Made by a program: the position numbers and the translations under genes. From an uncultured Bacilli bacterium (GTDB taxonomy: Bacteria > Bacillota_I > Bacilli_A > RF39 > UBA660): a DNA stretch of 64,000 nt. The stretch spans positions 7,738-71,737 of the forward strand of contig CAKOXO010000005.1 of NCBI GenBank assembly GCA_934130165.1, read 5' to 3'. Position 1 is the first letter of the stretch. Each line of letters begins with the position of its first letter. Under the pieces are notes generated by a model that saw only the letters and a list, made by a program, of their open reading frames with translations, ran no database searches and was not told the DNA's origin. Positions 42,959 to 52,189 of the stretch are shown piece after piece.

Positions 42959-44176
42959 ATGAATAAACCTTTAGCTTTAAAACTTGCACCTAAATCAATA
43001 AAAGATGTAATAGGACAAACACATTTGATAGGCAAAGATAAAATTTTAACTAATTTGGTAAAAAATAAAAAAGTATTTTCAATGATCTTATATGGAAAAC
43101 CAGGAATTGGAAAAACATCTATTGCCAATGCTATAGTTAATGATTTAGGAGTTAAATATCGTTTTTTAAATGCAACAATTAACAATAAAAAGGACTTTGA
43201 TATAGTTATAGAAGAAGCAAAAATGTATGATGGTTTAGTTTTAATAATGGATGAGATTCATAGATTAAATAAAGATAAACAAGATTTATTGTTACCACAA
43301 TTAGAAAGTGGTTTAATAACTTTAATTGGAATGACTACATCAAATCCTTATCATGCTATAAATCCTGCAATAAGAAGTAGATGTCAATTATTTGAATTAA
43401 AAGAATTATCAGAAAGTGATATTATAAAAGGAATTAATAAAGCTATTAAACATCCGGATTTAAATGGGATAAAAATAGATAAAAAAGCTATATCTTTAAT
43501 CGCTAAACTTTCTGGGAATGATTTGCGTTATGCATATAACCTACTTGAAATAGCCTTTTATTCGACCACTGATAAAGTTATTACTGAAGATGTAATAAAA
43601 TCCATTAATAACAGACCCGTCTTTTTTTCAGATAAAAATGGTGAGGGACATTATGATGTATTATCAGGTCTTCAAAAGTCAATTAGAGGCAGTGATATTG
43701 ATGCAGCACTACACTATTTAGGAAGATTAATAATCGAAGGAGATTTAGATTCAATATATAGAAGGCTTAGTGTAATAGCATATGAAGATATAGGTCTTGC
43801 TAACCCTGCAATTGGTCCAAGATTAGACTCAGCAATCAATGCAGCTGAAAGAGTTGGCTTACCCGAAGCTAGAATCCCTTTAGGAACAATTGTTGCAGAA
43901 ATGGCTTTATCTCCAAAAAGTAATACCGCTCATATTGCTTTTGATGAAGCTATTAGAGAAATAGAAGATGGAAACGTAGGAACTATTCCTAAACATATAA
44001 AAACAAATGCTCAAGATTATAAATATCCTCACGATTATAAGGGTGCGTATGTAGTTCAACAATACCTACCTGATAGAATTAAAAACCAAAAGTACTATCA
44101 TCCAAAAGATATTGGATATGAAAGACAATTAAAAGATATATATGAAAAATTAGAAAAAATAAAGAATGCCAGTTAG
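42959..44176 (+). CDS. rarA: replication-associated recombination protein A (RarA/MgsA AAA ATPase)
   Basis: 405 residues. AAA+ clamp-loader-like ATPase acting at stalled forks. 'RPLALKLAPKSIKDVIGQTHLIG'-type start (here 'NKPLALKLAPKSI'), Walker A 'GKPGIGKTSIA' near 47, Walker B 'LIMDEIHRLNKDKQD', sensor 'GMTTSNPYHAINPAIRSRC', and the MgsA C-terminal domain ('SAIRGSDIDAALHYLGRLIEGGD'-like; here 'KSIRGSDIDAALHYLGRLI'). Ends in a strong terminator facing yneF. Confidence 0.95.
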   Translation: MNKPLALKLAPKSIKDVIGQTHLIGKDKILTNLVKNKKVFSMILYGKPGIGKTSIANAIVNDLGVKYRFLNATINNKKDFDIVIEEAKMYDGLVLIMDEIHRLNKDKQDLLLPQLESGLITLIGMTTSNPYHAINPAIRSRCQLFELKELSESDIIKGINKAIKHPDLNGIKIDKKAISLIAKLSGNDLRYAYNLLEIAFYSTTDKVITEDVIKSINNRPVFFSDKNGEGHYDVLSGLQKSIRGSDIDAALHYLGRLIIEGDLDSIYRRLSVIAYEDIGLANPAIGPRLDSAINAAERVGLPEARIPLGTIVAEMALSPKSNTAHIAFDEAIREIEDGNVGTIPKHIKTNAQDYKYPHDYKGAYVVQQYLPDRIKNQKYYHPKDIGYERQLKDIYEKLEKIKNAS

Positions 44177-44185
44177 CATTCTTTT
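44161..44185 (+). terminator. intrinsic terminator after rarA
   Basis: GAATGC pairs with GCATTC across a six-base loop, then five T's. The stem overlaps the stop codon. Confidence 0.8.
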
Positions 44186-44394
44186 TACATATATTTTTGC
44201 ATATTTTTCATCATTTGATTAATTTGTTTTTGATTAGGTTTTCTACCCATTTGCATCATTAATCCCTTAATCATTTCTTCATTTATTGGTGGATTTTTCT
44301 TTAAATACTTTTTCATTAAAGTTCTAGCTACTATAAATCCTATTATTAATCCTATAATTAATCCTAATAAAACCATCAATATATCATGTAACAT
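44185..44394 (-). CDS. yneF: YneF family (UPF0154) small membrane protein
   Basis: 69 residues: a hydrophobic helix (about 4-25, with G-x-x-x-G spacings), then 'ARTLMKKYLKKNPPINEEMIKGLMMQMGRKPNQKQINQMM' in layout, the UPF0154 signature. Function unknown. The downstream position relative to tkt and sirA reproduces the Bacillus order tkt-yneE(sirA)-yneF. GGGAGATG ribosome site. Confidence 0.9.
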   Translation of the reverse strand: MLHDILMVLLGLIIGLIIGFIVARTLMKKYLKKNPPINEEMIKGLMMQMGRKPNQKQINQMMKNMQKYM

Positions 44395-44436
44395 TTTATC
44401 ATCTCCCTAATAAGTATTTTACTAAAATTTATACAC

Positions 44437-44862
44437 TTATACAAGGCTTTTTATTCCATCTATCCAAAAAAAATCTAAATATTCAAAATTGCAAGCAAAG
44501 AGATTACTATTTATTTCACTTAAAATATCAAAAAAGTAAGAATCCCCATTTTCTATCTCTAGTTTTATATATGCCCTTTTTACTATTAATCTACTTATCT
44601 CATTTTTATAAAGATTGTTTAGGTAATGAATATTATTTTTCTTACTATAATCCATTTTTTGATGGAATTTAATAAATATATAATTATCAACGTCATATTT
44701 ATCAATACTATTTACTAATTGATTAAATAGACTTTTTCCATATTTTATATCATCATCTTTTAAATAATATAATTGTTTTAAAATATTAAATAAAGATGAT
44801 GGACTGTCCTTATATAAATATTTAAATTCAGGTTTTATATTAAAAATATAAAATACTCTCAT
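44437..44862 (-). CDS. sirA: SirA-like inhibitor of DnaA (YneE family)
   Basis: 141 residues. In Bacillus SirA binds DnaA domain I and prevents new rounds of replication during sporulation. The match rests on the 'YIFNIKPEFKYLYKDSPSSLFNIL' type N-terminus, the central 'YIFIKFHQKMDYSK' segment, a C-terminal 'NSNLFACNFEYLDFFWID' ending, a similar length, and the location between tkt and yneF exactly as in Bacillus. The start at 44862 follows GGTGATT; the in-frame GTG at 44874 lies in that site. Sequence similarity is modest, so synteny carries weight. Confidence 0.75.
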   Translation of the reverse strand: MRVFYIFNIKPEFKYLYKDSPSSLFNILKQLYYLKDDDIKYGKSLFNQLVNSIDKYDVDNYIFIKFHQKMDYSKKNNIHYLNNLYKNEISRLIVKRAYIKLEIENGDSYFFDILSEINSNLFACNFEYLDFFWIDGIKSLV

Positions 44863-44919
44863 TCTAATCACCAAAATTATTATATTAGAATTAAGAGTAT
44901 TTTTTTGTCGAATAATATA

Positions 44920-46911
44920 TTATTTTAATAAATTTTCAACTTTTTCTTCTAAAGAATCAACATCGAATCCAAACTTTTTATATACATCTTCCCTACTGCC
45001 TGATAATCCGAATTTATCTAAAGTTATTAGGTATTTGTCATTAAATACAATTCTATTCCATGGCATTGAAATACCAGCTTCAATAACTATTTTTCTAACT
45101 CCAACTGGTAGGATTTCTTCTTTATAATCATCATTCATTGCTAGATATTTTTCCATACATGGCATGCTAACAACTCTAACGTCTATCCCTTTTATTTCTA
45201 GGCGTTTTGCAACCTCAAGTGCAGAATGAACTTCTTCACCAGTTGAAATAATGATACCATCCATCTTTCTATTTGAATCCTTAAGGACATATGCACCATT
45301 TTGAATTTCATTTGCTTTAGCGTTTTCTAAAATAGGTAAATCCGTTTTAGAAAGACATATAACAGATACACCTTTAGATTTCTTTAATACTGTTTTATAT
45401 GTTCCTATTACCTCATTTGCATCTGCTGGTCTATAAACTTCTACATTAGGTATAGCTCTTAGCTGTGTTAACTGTTCAATTGGCATATGAGTAGTACCAT
45501 CTTCCCCTAAACTAATTGAATCGTGAGTGAAAATGTAAATAATAGGTAAATTAAGCATTGCAGCCATTCTAATAGCTGGGAATAAATATGTAGAGAATGC
45601 TAAAAATGTAGAACCATAAACTCTAAATCCACATAAAGCTAATCCGTTTAGAATAGATCCCATTGCATGTTCTCTAACTCCAAAATAGATATTGGTACCT
45701 AAGTAGTTTTTACTAGAATAATTTCCACCATCTTCAATATATGTTTTGTTACTGGCAAATAAATCAGCGCTGCCTCCTAACATATATGGATTATCTTTAA
45801 CTATAGAGTTAAGAATTTTTGATGATGTATTTCTAGGAGACTCAATACTATCTTCAGGTTCATTATATTGAAGTTCTTTAAAAGGAATCGCTTTATCATT
45901 TCCCATAAGAAATTTTAATTCGCCTTTGATATCTTCTGGAAGATTTTCTACCTTTTTATTAAATTCCTCTTCTACATTTTGGCATCTTTCATTTATTAAG
46001 TATTGGAAATCTTCTATAGTATCACTTGAAACATTAAATGTAATATCTCTAACCTTTAATTTTTCCTTTATATTAGTTGTATCTTCTTCTGATAATTTAG
46101 CACCATGGATTTTATTAGTTCCCTCGTATGCTGAATATTTACCTATAGTTGTTTTAACCTCAATAATAGTTGGTTTATCGGTACTTTTTTTAGCATCATC
46201 TATCGCCTTAGAGATTGCGTTATAATCTTCTCCATCCAAAACCTTTATATAATTAAAACCAATCGCTTCAAATCTCATTTGAATATCTTCTTTAAAAGAT
46301 AAATCTTTACTACCATCTAGGGTAATATCATTTGAATCATATAAAATTATTAGCTTATTTAATTTATTTAATCCTGCAAGTGAAAGTGCTTCGTAACTCA
46401 CACCTTCCATTAAATCTCCATCACTACACAATACATATGTATTAAAATCAATTAAATTTTTGGAATGCTTATTATATTTTTCACGAAGTTTAGCCTCAGC
46501 CATAGCAAAACCAACGGCAGTAGCTATTCCTTGACCTAAAGGTCCTGTTGTCATATCAACCCCTGGAGTAACACCTAATTCAGGATGACCAGGGGTTTTA
46601 GAATTAATTTTTCTAAATGATTTTAAATCATCTATTTCTAAATCAAATCCTGCCATATATAGTGTTGCATAAAGTAGTGCAGAACCATGACCTGCTGACA
46701 TTATAAACCTATCTCTATTATAGTAATTTGGATTCATAGGATTAATTCTAATGTGTTTTGCATATAAACTATACAAAATAGGTGCTGCCCCTAGAGTTAT
46801 TCCTGGATGTCCAGTACCAGCTTCATTTATCATATCAATTCCTAATGCTCTAATTTGGTTAATAATTTTGATATCATTTATAGGATTGTCATTATTTTTT
46901 ATTAGTCTCAT
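44920..46911 (-). CDS. tkt: transketolase
   Basis: 663 residues. Thiamine-diphosphate enzyme of the non-oxidative pentose phosphate pathway. 'IRALGIDMINEAGTGHPGITLGAAPIL' start, 'RFIMSAGHGSALLYA', TPP motif 'GDGDLMEGVSYEALSLAG' through 'LYDSNDITLDG', and the pyrimidine domain 'GVREHAMGSILNGLALCG' and 'THDSISLGEDGTTHMPIEQL'. AAGGAG before the ATG. Head of the tkt-sirA-yneF run. Together with deoB it handles pentose phosphates. Confidence 0.96.
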   Translation of the reverse strand: MRLIKNNDNPINDIKIINQIRALGIDMINEAGTGHPGITLGAAPILYSLYAKHIRINPMNPNYYNRDRFIMSAGHGSALLYATLYMAGFDLEIDDLKSFRKINSKTPGHPELGVTPGVDMTTGPLGQGIATAVGFAMAEAKLREKYNKHSKNLIDFNTYVLCSDGDLMEGVSYEALSLAGLNKLNKLIILYDSNDITLDGSKDLSFKEDIQMRFEAIGFNYIKVLDGEDYNAISKAIDDAKKSTDKPTIIEVKTTIGKYSAYEGTNKIHGAKLSEEDTTNIKEKLKVRDITFNVSSDTIEDFQYLINERCQNVEEEFNKKVENLPEDIKGELKFLMGNDKAIPFKELQYNEPEDSIESPRNTSSKILNSIVKDNPYMLGGSADLFASNKTYIEDGGNYSSKNYLGTNIYFGVREHAMGSILNGLALCGFRVYGSTFLAFSTYLFPAIRMAAMLNLPIIYIFTHDSISLGEDGTTHMPIEQLTQLRAIPNVEVYRPADANEVIGTYKTVLKKSKGVSVICLSKTDLPILENAKANEIQNGAYVLKDSNRKMDGIIISTGEEVHSALEVAKRLEIKGIDVRVVSMPCMEKYLAMNDDYKEEILPVGVRKIVIEAGISMPWNRIVFNDKYLITLDKFGLSGSREDVYKKFGFDVDSLEEKVENLLK

Positions 46912-46939
46912 AAATTCACTCCTTGTATAATTATATTAT

Positions 46940-48658
46940 CTACCCCACCATAGCTGCAAATTGCTGCATAGTTGTATTTTTATAAATTGGATATCTAGGT
47001 ACTTTATATTTATCATCACTCCTAGATGCTTTTCTGTTACCACCAACAAATGACATAGCAAAACCAGCTTCTTTTACTACCTCAATTGATTTTTGATCAT
47101 AAGTATAGAACGGAAAGCAAAATGAGGTCTTATCACCTATTACGTTTATAGATTTGTTTAAATCATTAAGTAACTCATCATGGCTTGCACAAATAACTTG
47201 TGGCCTTCCACACGTACCAGTATTATGCATATCAAAGGTATGAGATTGAATATCTAGATTTGGTGAACGATAATTATTTATATCCCACCAACCAGTTATT
47301 AAAAATAAAGTTGCATGCATATTATATTCTTCAATTATAGGTATTAGTTTATTACCATTATGTTTTCCTGTACCAGCTGCCCCATCATCTACAGTAATTA
47401 ATACGCTTTTTGCTGGAACATCTATCTCACCATATAACCATTGTTTAAATTCTTTTATTGTCAAAGTTTTATAACCATTATTTTTCAAGTAATCTAGTTG
47501 TTCTCTAAAGTTTTTTGTATCAAGACAAATATTTTCATTACATGCTTCTCCAGCGGATGCATCATAGAAGAAATGATAGTTTAAAACTGCTACTTTTCCA
47601 CCACCACTATTAGATGCTGAATTAAATTGAGCCTCCACTTTTTCTTCAACATGATCACCCAAAACCATATGAATAAAATCATTTAGTGTGGTTTTTACTT
47701 TTACATTATATCTAGATAATTCACTAAGTTTGCTTTCTTTAGTTGTTTTATTATTATTATCAATAAATTTAACTTCATCATTAGAATTAACTATATTTAA
47801 ACAATTATTGTACTTAGTATTAATCGATTGAACTTCTGCTGTATCATTAGGTGTAATTAATAATATGGCTTTCTTTTTTAATCTAATATTACCTGCTAAC
47901 CAATTTTTATATTCGTTAAATGTAATAGTATAATATCCATTTGTTGTTAAATAATTCATTTGTTCTTCAAAACTTGACATATTAACACAATTAGTATCAT
48001 TACATTTATTTGCAATTACATTATAATTTATTACACTTATATAATCATTTTCTTCTTCTGTTGATACCTTTTCTTTATTTTCTTTAATAGTTTTTAAATC
48101 ACCTTTGTTAACGCTAAATATTTTATTTAGATACTCAACATAATATTTATCATTATCAATAAATTTCAATTGAAAGCTTCCACCATCATTTAACTTTATT
48201 ATTTCATTATCATCTAAATTTAACTTAGTATTTTTCTTTGTTATAACTGTTTTATCTAAATTTATATAATTACTATACTTATCATCATTTACTAATTCTT
48301 TTATTTTTTTAACATCTTTGTAAAAAAGATAATAATTAGTTTCTTTTATTTTAAAATATTTATTTTCTTTATTTTTATTTTTTTCTATTTCTACATCAAT
48401 ACCTTTTTTTATTGTTCCCTTTATTTGATTTTTCTTATTATACAATTTAGCGTTTTTATTTAAAGTAACATATTTATTATAAGAATTATTTATCTCCTTG
48501 ATAAGTTCTTTTTTTTCTCTTGCAAGTTTTTCTTTATGATATTTAACTCCTAATACAGTTCCAGTAACAATTAAAACAATAGCAGTTATTGCTACTATAA
48601 TTATTATATGTTTTTCATTTATTTTTCTTTGTACTTCCAATCTCTTTTTTATTTTCAT
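46940..48658 (-). CDS. membrane-anchored tandem polysaccharide deacetylase (one domain degenerate)
   Basis: 572 residues. Membrane helix at 18-37, then two SH3-like beta segments (about 60-120 and 130-195). Two NodB-type modules follow. The first (about 208-330) starts 'VINYNVIANKC' and keeps the 'FEEQMNYLTTNGY' helix but has 'LLITPND' where the metal-binding Asp pair should be, so it is inactive. The second (about 358-572) has 'VLNYHFFYD', 'ITVDDGAAG' (Asp424/425), 'SHTFDMH' (His473, His478) and 'FPFYTYD', all expected of an active metal-dependent deacetylase, probably of peptidoglycan or a wall glycan. The start at 48658 follows GGGTGATT. Confidence 0.87.
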   Translation of the reverse strand: MKIKKRLEVQRKINEKHIIIIVAITAIVLIVTGTVLGVKYHKEKLAREKKELIKEINNSYNKYVTLNKNAKLYNKKNQIKGTIKKGIDVEIEKNKNKENKYFKIKETNYYLFYKDVKKIKELVNDDKYSNYINLDKTVITKKNTKLNLDDNEIIKLNDGGSFQLKFIDNDKYYVEYLNKIFSVNKGDLKTIKENKEKVSTEEENDYISVINYNVIANKCNDTNCVNMSSFEEQMNYLTTNGYYTITFNEYKNWLAGNIRLKKKAILLITPNDTAEVQSINTKYNNCLNIVNSNDEVKFIDNNNKTTKESKLSELSRYNVKVKTTLNDFIHMVLGDHVEEKVEAQFNSASNSGGGKVAVLNYHFFYDASAGEACNENICLDTKNFREQLDYLKNNGYKTLTIKEFKQWLYGEIDVPAKSVLITVDDGAAGTGKHNGNKLIPIIEEYNMHATLFLITGWWDINNYRSPNLDIQSHTFDMHNTGTCGRPQVICASHDELLNDLNKSINVIGDKTSFCFPFYTYDQKSIEVVKEAGFAMSFVGGNRKASRSDDKYKVPRYPIYKNTTMQQFAAMVG

Positions 48659-48751
48659 TATAATCACCCACTCATACCACACATACTATACATTAATATT
48701 ATATATCATATTTTATAAATATGAAAGGAATATTTATAATTATTAATTATG

Positions 48752-48782
48752 AAAAAATCCTTATCTCAAATTTGATAAGGAA
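48752..48782 (-). terminator. intrinsic terminator of the envelope protein operon
   Basis: Minus-strand TCCTTATC pairs with GATAAGGA, then six T's, just past the 48788 gene. Confidence 0.85.
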
Positions 48783-48787
48783 TATAG

Positions 48788-50134
48788 TTATTTTTTAGAA
48801 TATTCTACAATATTGTACCAAGTTACTGGTTCTATAACACCTGTTGTATCTAAGTTATAAAGTGATTGTATTTTCATAACAGATTTTTCCATTATATCAT
48901 CAAAAATACCGCTTACTCTTACTCCTGGAATGTTTTTAAATTTTTGACAAATCTTTAGAAGAAACTTTTGAATAGTTTTTACATCATCTCCTGTCATACC
49001 TAAAGCTAGAATTCTACCTGGAAAAAGCTCATCTTCATATATAGCATATTCCTTTGGAATATTATTAATAGTATTTACATAAACTTGGATAATTTTATCC
49101 CATGTATCAGCATCAACCTCACCAGTAGTAGGTAATCCATATTTTTTCTGAAAGTTTATAACCATAGCTTTTGTGTTATCATTAAATGTTCCATTAACTC
49201 TTAATGAAGGTAAGTCATTATCAAAATACGATATAACTTGCAAAACATAGTGAAGAACTTGTACACCAATCCCTGTGTCTGAATATTTCAATTCATTTCC
49301 ATAGTCAAAGATTGCTTCATCCTCACCAATACCTTCCGAATAAATATCATTAACTTTTTTTACAGCATTATAAATATACTTTATTTTATACCATGTTGAA
49401 TAATCAACTATTCCATTAACGTTTAAGTTAAATATTTCTTGGAATTTTTTCACACTATCTTCTGTATATTTACCAAAAACACCATTTATTCTAGGAATTT
49501 TAGGTATTGCTGGATAATTATTTGCAATTCTATTTAATTCTCTTTGAATTACTCTTACTTTATCTCCCGCGTTTCCTAGCTTTATAGGATATCCTGGATA
49601 AGCTCCGAATTGTTCGCCTGTAGGAGCATTTTCAAAAATATTAACATCATTTCCATAATAATATCTCAATATTTCAAGTGGAGTTTTATTCTGTTTTGCT
49701 AAATCAACACTACCCCACTGTGAAAGACCGTTGCAAGTTGTTTTTTTACCATCACAGTATACAGCATTTAAAGGTTGAATTTGTCCTTCTCTATAAATAT
49801 AATTATTAAATATTTCATCTACCTTTCTGGAAATAATATCAAATATTTGTCTATCTTCAGTAAATGATTGATCATAAGATGGAAGGGATGTTATATCAAA
49901 AGTATAACCTCTACTAGGATACCATTCATTATATATTCTATTTAGCACAAAAGAAATTTGAGCTAAAATATTAGCTTCTATTGCACTCTCTGGCCAAGTT
50001 GGATAAATTTCATTTGATGCTACATTTTTTATATAATCAATGAATGAAATACTAATATTTTTACTAGCCTCATTAGGTGCACCCAAATGAACAACTATCT
50101 CTGTAGGAATAGTCGGATAATTAACACTAGCCAT
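48788..50134 (-). CDS. SpoIID-like / three-repeat peptidoglycan-binding protein
   Basis: 448 residues, no signal peptide. The N-terminal 165 residues resemble the SpoIID/LytB domain: 'NILAQISFVLNRIYNEWY', 'YDQSF', 'VYCDGKKTTCNGLSQWGSVDLAKQ' and 'PLEILRYYYG'. Three PG-binding type 1 domains follow (about 180-260, 290-360, 375-448), each ending in a 'F..G......GIVD..TWYKI'-type turn. I recall very similar proteins from Clostridia annotated as spore cortex-lytic or peptidoglycan-binding. GGGAGGAAT precedes the ATG at 50134; upstream in-frame ATG at 50158 lies in the previous gene. It overlaps that gene by eight bases. Confidence 0.82.
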   Translation of the reverse strand: MASVNYPTIPTEIVVHLGAPNEASKNISISFIDYIKNVASNEIYPTWPESAIEANILAQISFVLNRIYNEWYPSRGYTFDITSLPSYDQSFTEDRQIFDIISRKVDEIFNNYIYREGQIQPLNAVYCDGKKTTCNGLSQWGSVDLAKQNKTPLEILRYYYGNDVNIFENAPTGEQFGAYPGYPIKLGNAGDKVRVIQRELNRIANNYPAIPKIPRINGVFGKYTEDSVKKFQEIFNLNVNGIVDYSTWYKIKYIYNAVKKVNDIYSEGIGEDEAIFDYGNELKYSDTGIGVQVLHYVLQVISYFDNDLPSLRVNGTFNDNTKAMVINFQKKYGLPTTGEVDADTWDKIIQVYVNTINNIPKEYAIYEDELFPGRILALGMTGDDVKTIQKFLLKICQKFKNIPGVRVSGIFDDIMEKSVMKIQSLYNLDTTGVIEPVTWYNIVEYSKK

Positions 50135-50534
50135 TATTAATTCCTCCCATTTCCTCACCCATTGTTGAAATTCTAATAGGTTGTATTACTTTTAAGTCAT
50201 CAAAAATTCCTATTTGGTAGTCTTTTGTTATATCACTTTTCGGGTATGTAATTGTTAACATATAATCAGTATAAATAATATCACTAGCTTCTTCTACATC
50301 TTTCTTTGATGGTTTAGCAGGTAATATAATATTATCTATAATGCCACTATTATCGGTAGTTCCTTTAAAAAATACTACCTTATCTCCATTAATTTCTTTC
50401 CATATTTCAACCTCAACTCCCGATAAGGGAAAAGCCTGATTAGCACCTGATACTTGAACTTTCAAAATTCCTGTTTTAGAATTTTCTGATGCAAAGTCAG
50501 GATAGCTCTCACTACTATAAGTTTTCTCTTTCAT
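50127..50534 (-). CDS. beta-sandwich (carboxypeptidase-regulatory/transthyretin-like) partner protein
   Basis: 135 residues. 'TGILKVQVSGANQAFPLSGVEVEIWKEING' followed by 'FKGTTDNSGIIDNIILPAKP' is the typical pattern of a CarboxypepD_reg/SpaA-like beta-sandwich. No signal peptide. It overlaps and is coupled to the SpoIID-like/PG-binding gene, as paired genes of this kind are in Clostridia; probably both are spore or wall coat components. The ATG lacks a convincing ribosome site. Confidence 0.72.
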   Translation of the reverse strand: MKEKTYSSESYPDFASENSKTGILKVQVSGANQAFPLSGVEVEIWKEINGDKVVFFKGTTDNSGIIDNIILPAKPSKKDVEEASDIIYTDYMLTITYPKSDITKDYQIGIFDDLKVIQPIRISTMGEEMGGINNG

Positions 50535-50625
50535 AACAATAAATAATTAACTACTATATTTGACAGTAAGAGAGATTTTACATAGTTATCAATTATAATA
50601 GTCAAACTCCTTTACTTTTTTCTCT

Positions 50626-51459
50626 CTATATAAGTAATTCTTGCCCTATGCTTAATAAATTACTCTTTAAATTATTTTTCTGTTTTATAGCATCTGCGGT
50701 CGTTCCAAATTGTTTAGCAATACTATATAGACTATCTCCTTTTTTTACAGTATATGTAATAGTATTTGTAGGTATTTTCAATACTTGATTTAATGATAAA
50801 TTATTACTAGTTAAATTATTTAGACTTTTTATCTTACTAACGGTAGTACCAAACTTTTTAGCAATACTATATAAATTATCACCACTTTTTACAGTATAGT
50901 TTATATAATCTTCAGCTGCAGAAAAATCCTCTCCATAACATTCTTCTATTGAAGAAATACCGGTATTATCCTCAATTAATAATGTTTGTCCTATAGTTAA
51001 AGTATTACTATCCATATTGTTATCTTTCTTTATCTTATCTACCGTAGTACCAAATTTTTTAGCAATACCATACAAATTATCTCCTTTTTCTACTGTATAT
51101 GAGGCATATTTACTAATATTAGAACTACTACCATCACTATCATCCATATAACATGGAATCTTTAATTTTTGTCCTATACTTAGTAAATTACTAGTTAAAT
51201 TATTATATCTTTTTATAGCATCTGCAGTACTATCATATTTTTTAGCAATACTATATAAGCTATCTCCTTTTTTTACAGTATATGTTACACATTCTGAAGG
51301 ATTAGAATCACTATTTTCAGAAATTATAAGAACTTGAGATGGATAAATAATATCGTTTTCTAAATTATTTAATTCTCTTATTCTTTGTGCACTCATATTA
51401 TATTGTTTAGATATACCATATAATGTATCTCCCGGTTGTACAACATATGTATTATTCAT
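50626..51459 (-). CDS. five-LysM protein without signal peptide
   Basis: 277 residues made of five LysM domains at about 4-47, 59-102, 120-163, 187-230 and 235-277, each with 'YTV.KGD.LY.IAK' at the start and 'L.IGQ.L.I' at the end. Short Ser/Asp-rich linkers with Cys lie between domains 1-2, 2-3 and 3-4. No catalytic domain and no signal peptide, as in the spore protein SafA and related coat proteins, so a role in the spore coat or cortex is likely. Related DNA-level repetition across domains 2 and 5 suggests internal duplication. AGAGGAG ribosome site. Confidence 0.85.
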   Translation of the reverse strand: MNNTYVVQPGDTLYGISKQYNMSAQRIRELNNLENDIIYPSQVLIISENSDSNPSECVTYTVKKGDSLYSIAKKYDSTADAIKRYNNLTSNLLSIGQKLKIPCYMDDSDGSSSNISKYASYTVEKGDNLYGIAKKFGTTVDKIKKDNNMDSNTLTIGQTLLIEDNTGISSIEECYGEDFSAAEDYINYTVKSGDNLYSIAKKFGTTVSKIKSLNNLTSNNLSLNQVLKIPTNTITYTVKKGDSLYSIAKQFGTTADAIKQKNNLKSNLLSIGQELLI

Positions 51460-51492
51460 AATATTACTCCTCTCATTAATTTATATGACATT

Positions 51493-51526
51493 AAAAAAAA
51501 TCAATTCTAAAAAATGAATTGATTTT
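51493..51526 (-). terminator. intrinsic terminator of the 51571-51825 gene
   Basis: AAAATCAATTC pairs with GAATTGATTTT across an eight-base loop; followed on the minus strand by eight T's. Confidence 0.85.
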
Positions 51527-51570
51527 ATACATAATTGGCTCTGTTATACTATATAAAGTAATTATCTATT

Positions 51571-51825
51571 TTAAATTGTTCTTTTCTTTATTTTTCCTAG
51601 TCTTTTACAAAATGGCTTTGGTTTACTATACACGATATTATTAATTTTATTTTCCATTCTATTTTTGCGTTCTTCCTTTGTTTCTCCAGCTATGTAATAT
51701 CCATGTGTTGTTCTAATTTTGGTTCCTTTTTTAACTCTTATAAATGATTTATCTCCACCGCCTATCATAACAGGAACTGTATCATTGCTTCTATATTTAC
51801 TCATTTTATTATTTTTAAAATTCAT
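51571..51825 (-). CDS. uncharacterised small basic protein
   Basis: 84 residues, not recognised, with many Lys and Arg (tail 'CKRLGKIKKRTI'). A central 'RVKKGTKIRTTHGYYIAGETKEERKNRM' segment suggests a short beta hairpin and a helix. No membrane segment. GGAGGGTG lies before the ATG. Lies next to the LysM protein gene but with a terminator between, so it is a separate unit. Confidence 0.6.
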   Translation of the reverse strand: MNFKNNKMSKYRSNDTVPVMIGGGDKSFIRVKKGTKIRTTHGYYIAGETKEERKNRMENKINNIVYSKPKPFCKRLGKIKKRTI

Positions 51826-51883
51826 TATATTACACCCTCCTATTTCTTATTAACTTTGACTATTTATTTTTTTAGTTTTCAAC

Positions 51884-52189
51884 TCATTTTTTTCTAATCA
51901 TGTATATTTTTACTAGAAAATATACAGCAATCACACCTAAAATTAAATAATATATCCATCCTCCCACAAACAGTAAAAGTAATCCACCTACAAACACTTC
52001 CTCAAATGCATCTGATACAGACAATGGTTCTTCTAAAGGTTCACAATCAAATATACACAAAATATTTTCATGAGTACCAACAAGTGATATTGCCTTTATG
52101 CTAAGAAATATACCCGGAATTAGGCAAAACAATAGAATGATATTTAGTCGTTTTTGATAATATTCTTCATTTTTATCAATCTTTTTCAT
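51884..52189 (-). CDS. uncharacterised three-helix membrane protein
   Basis: 101 residues, not recognised. Hydrophobic segments at about 15-35, 64-80 and 80-97, separated by an acidic loop containing a Cys pair ('ILCIFDCEP'). The ATG at 52189 follows GGTGATT. It borders the gene-poor stretch. Confidence 0.6.
   Translation of the reverse strand: MKKIDKNEEYYQKRLNIILLFCLIPGIFLSIKAISLVGTHENILCIFDCEPLEEPLSVSDAFEEVFVGGLLLLFVGGWIYYLILGVIAVYFLVKIYMIRKK

Noticed and set aside
50626..51459. CRISPR-like repetition
   Set aside because: The repetition is from LysM domains; spacing and sequence vary, and no CRISPR array or cas gene occurs in the window.
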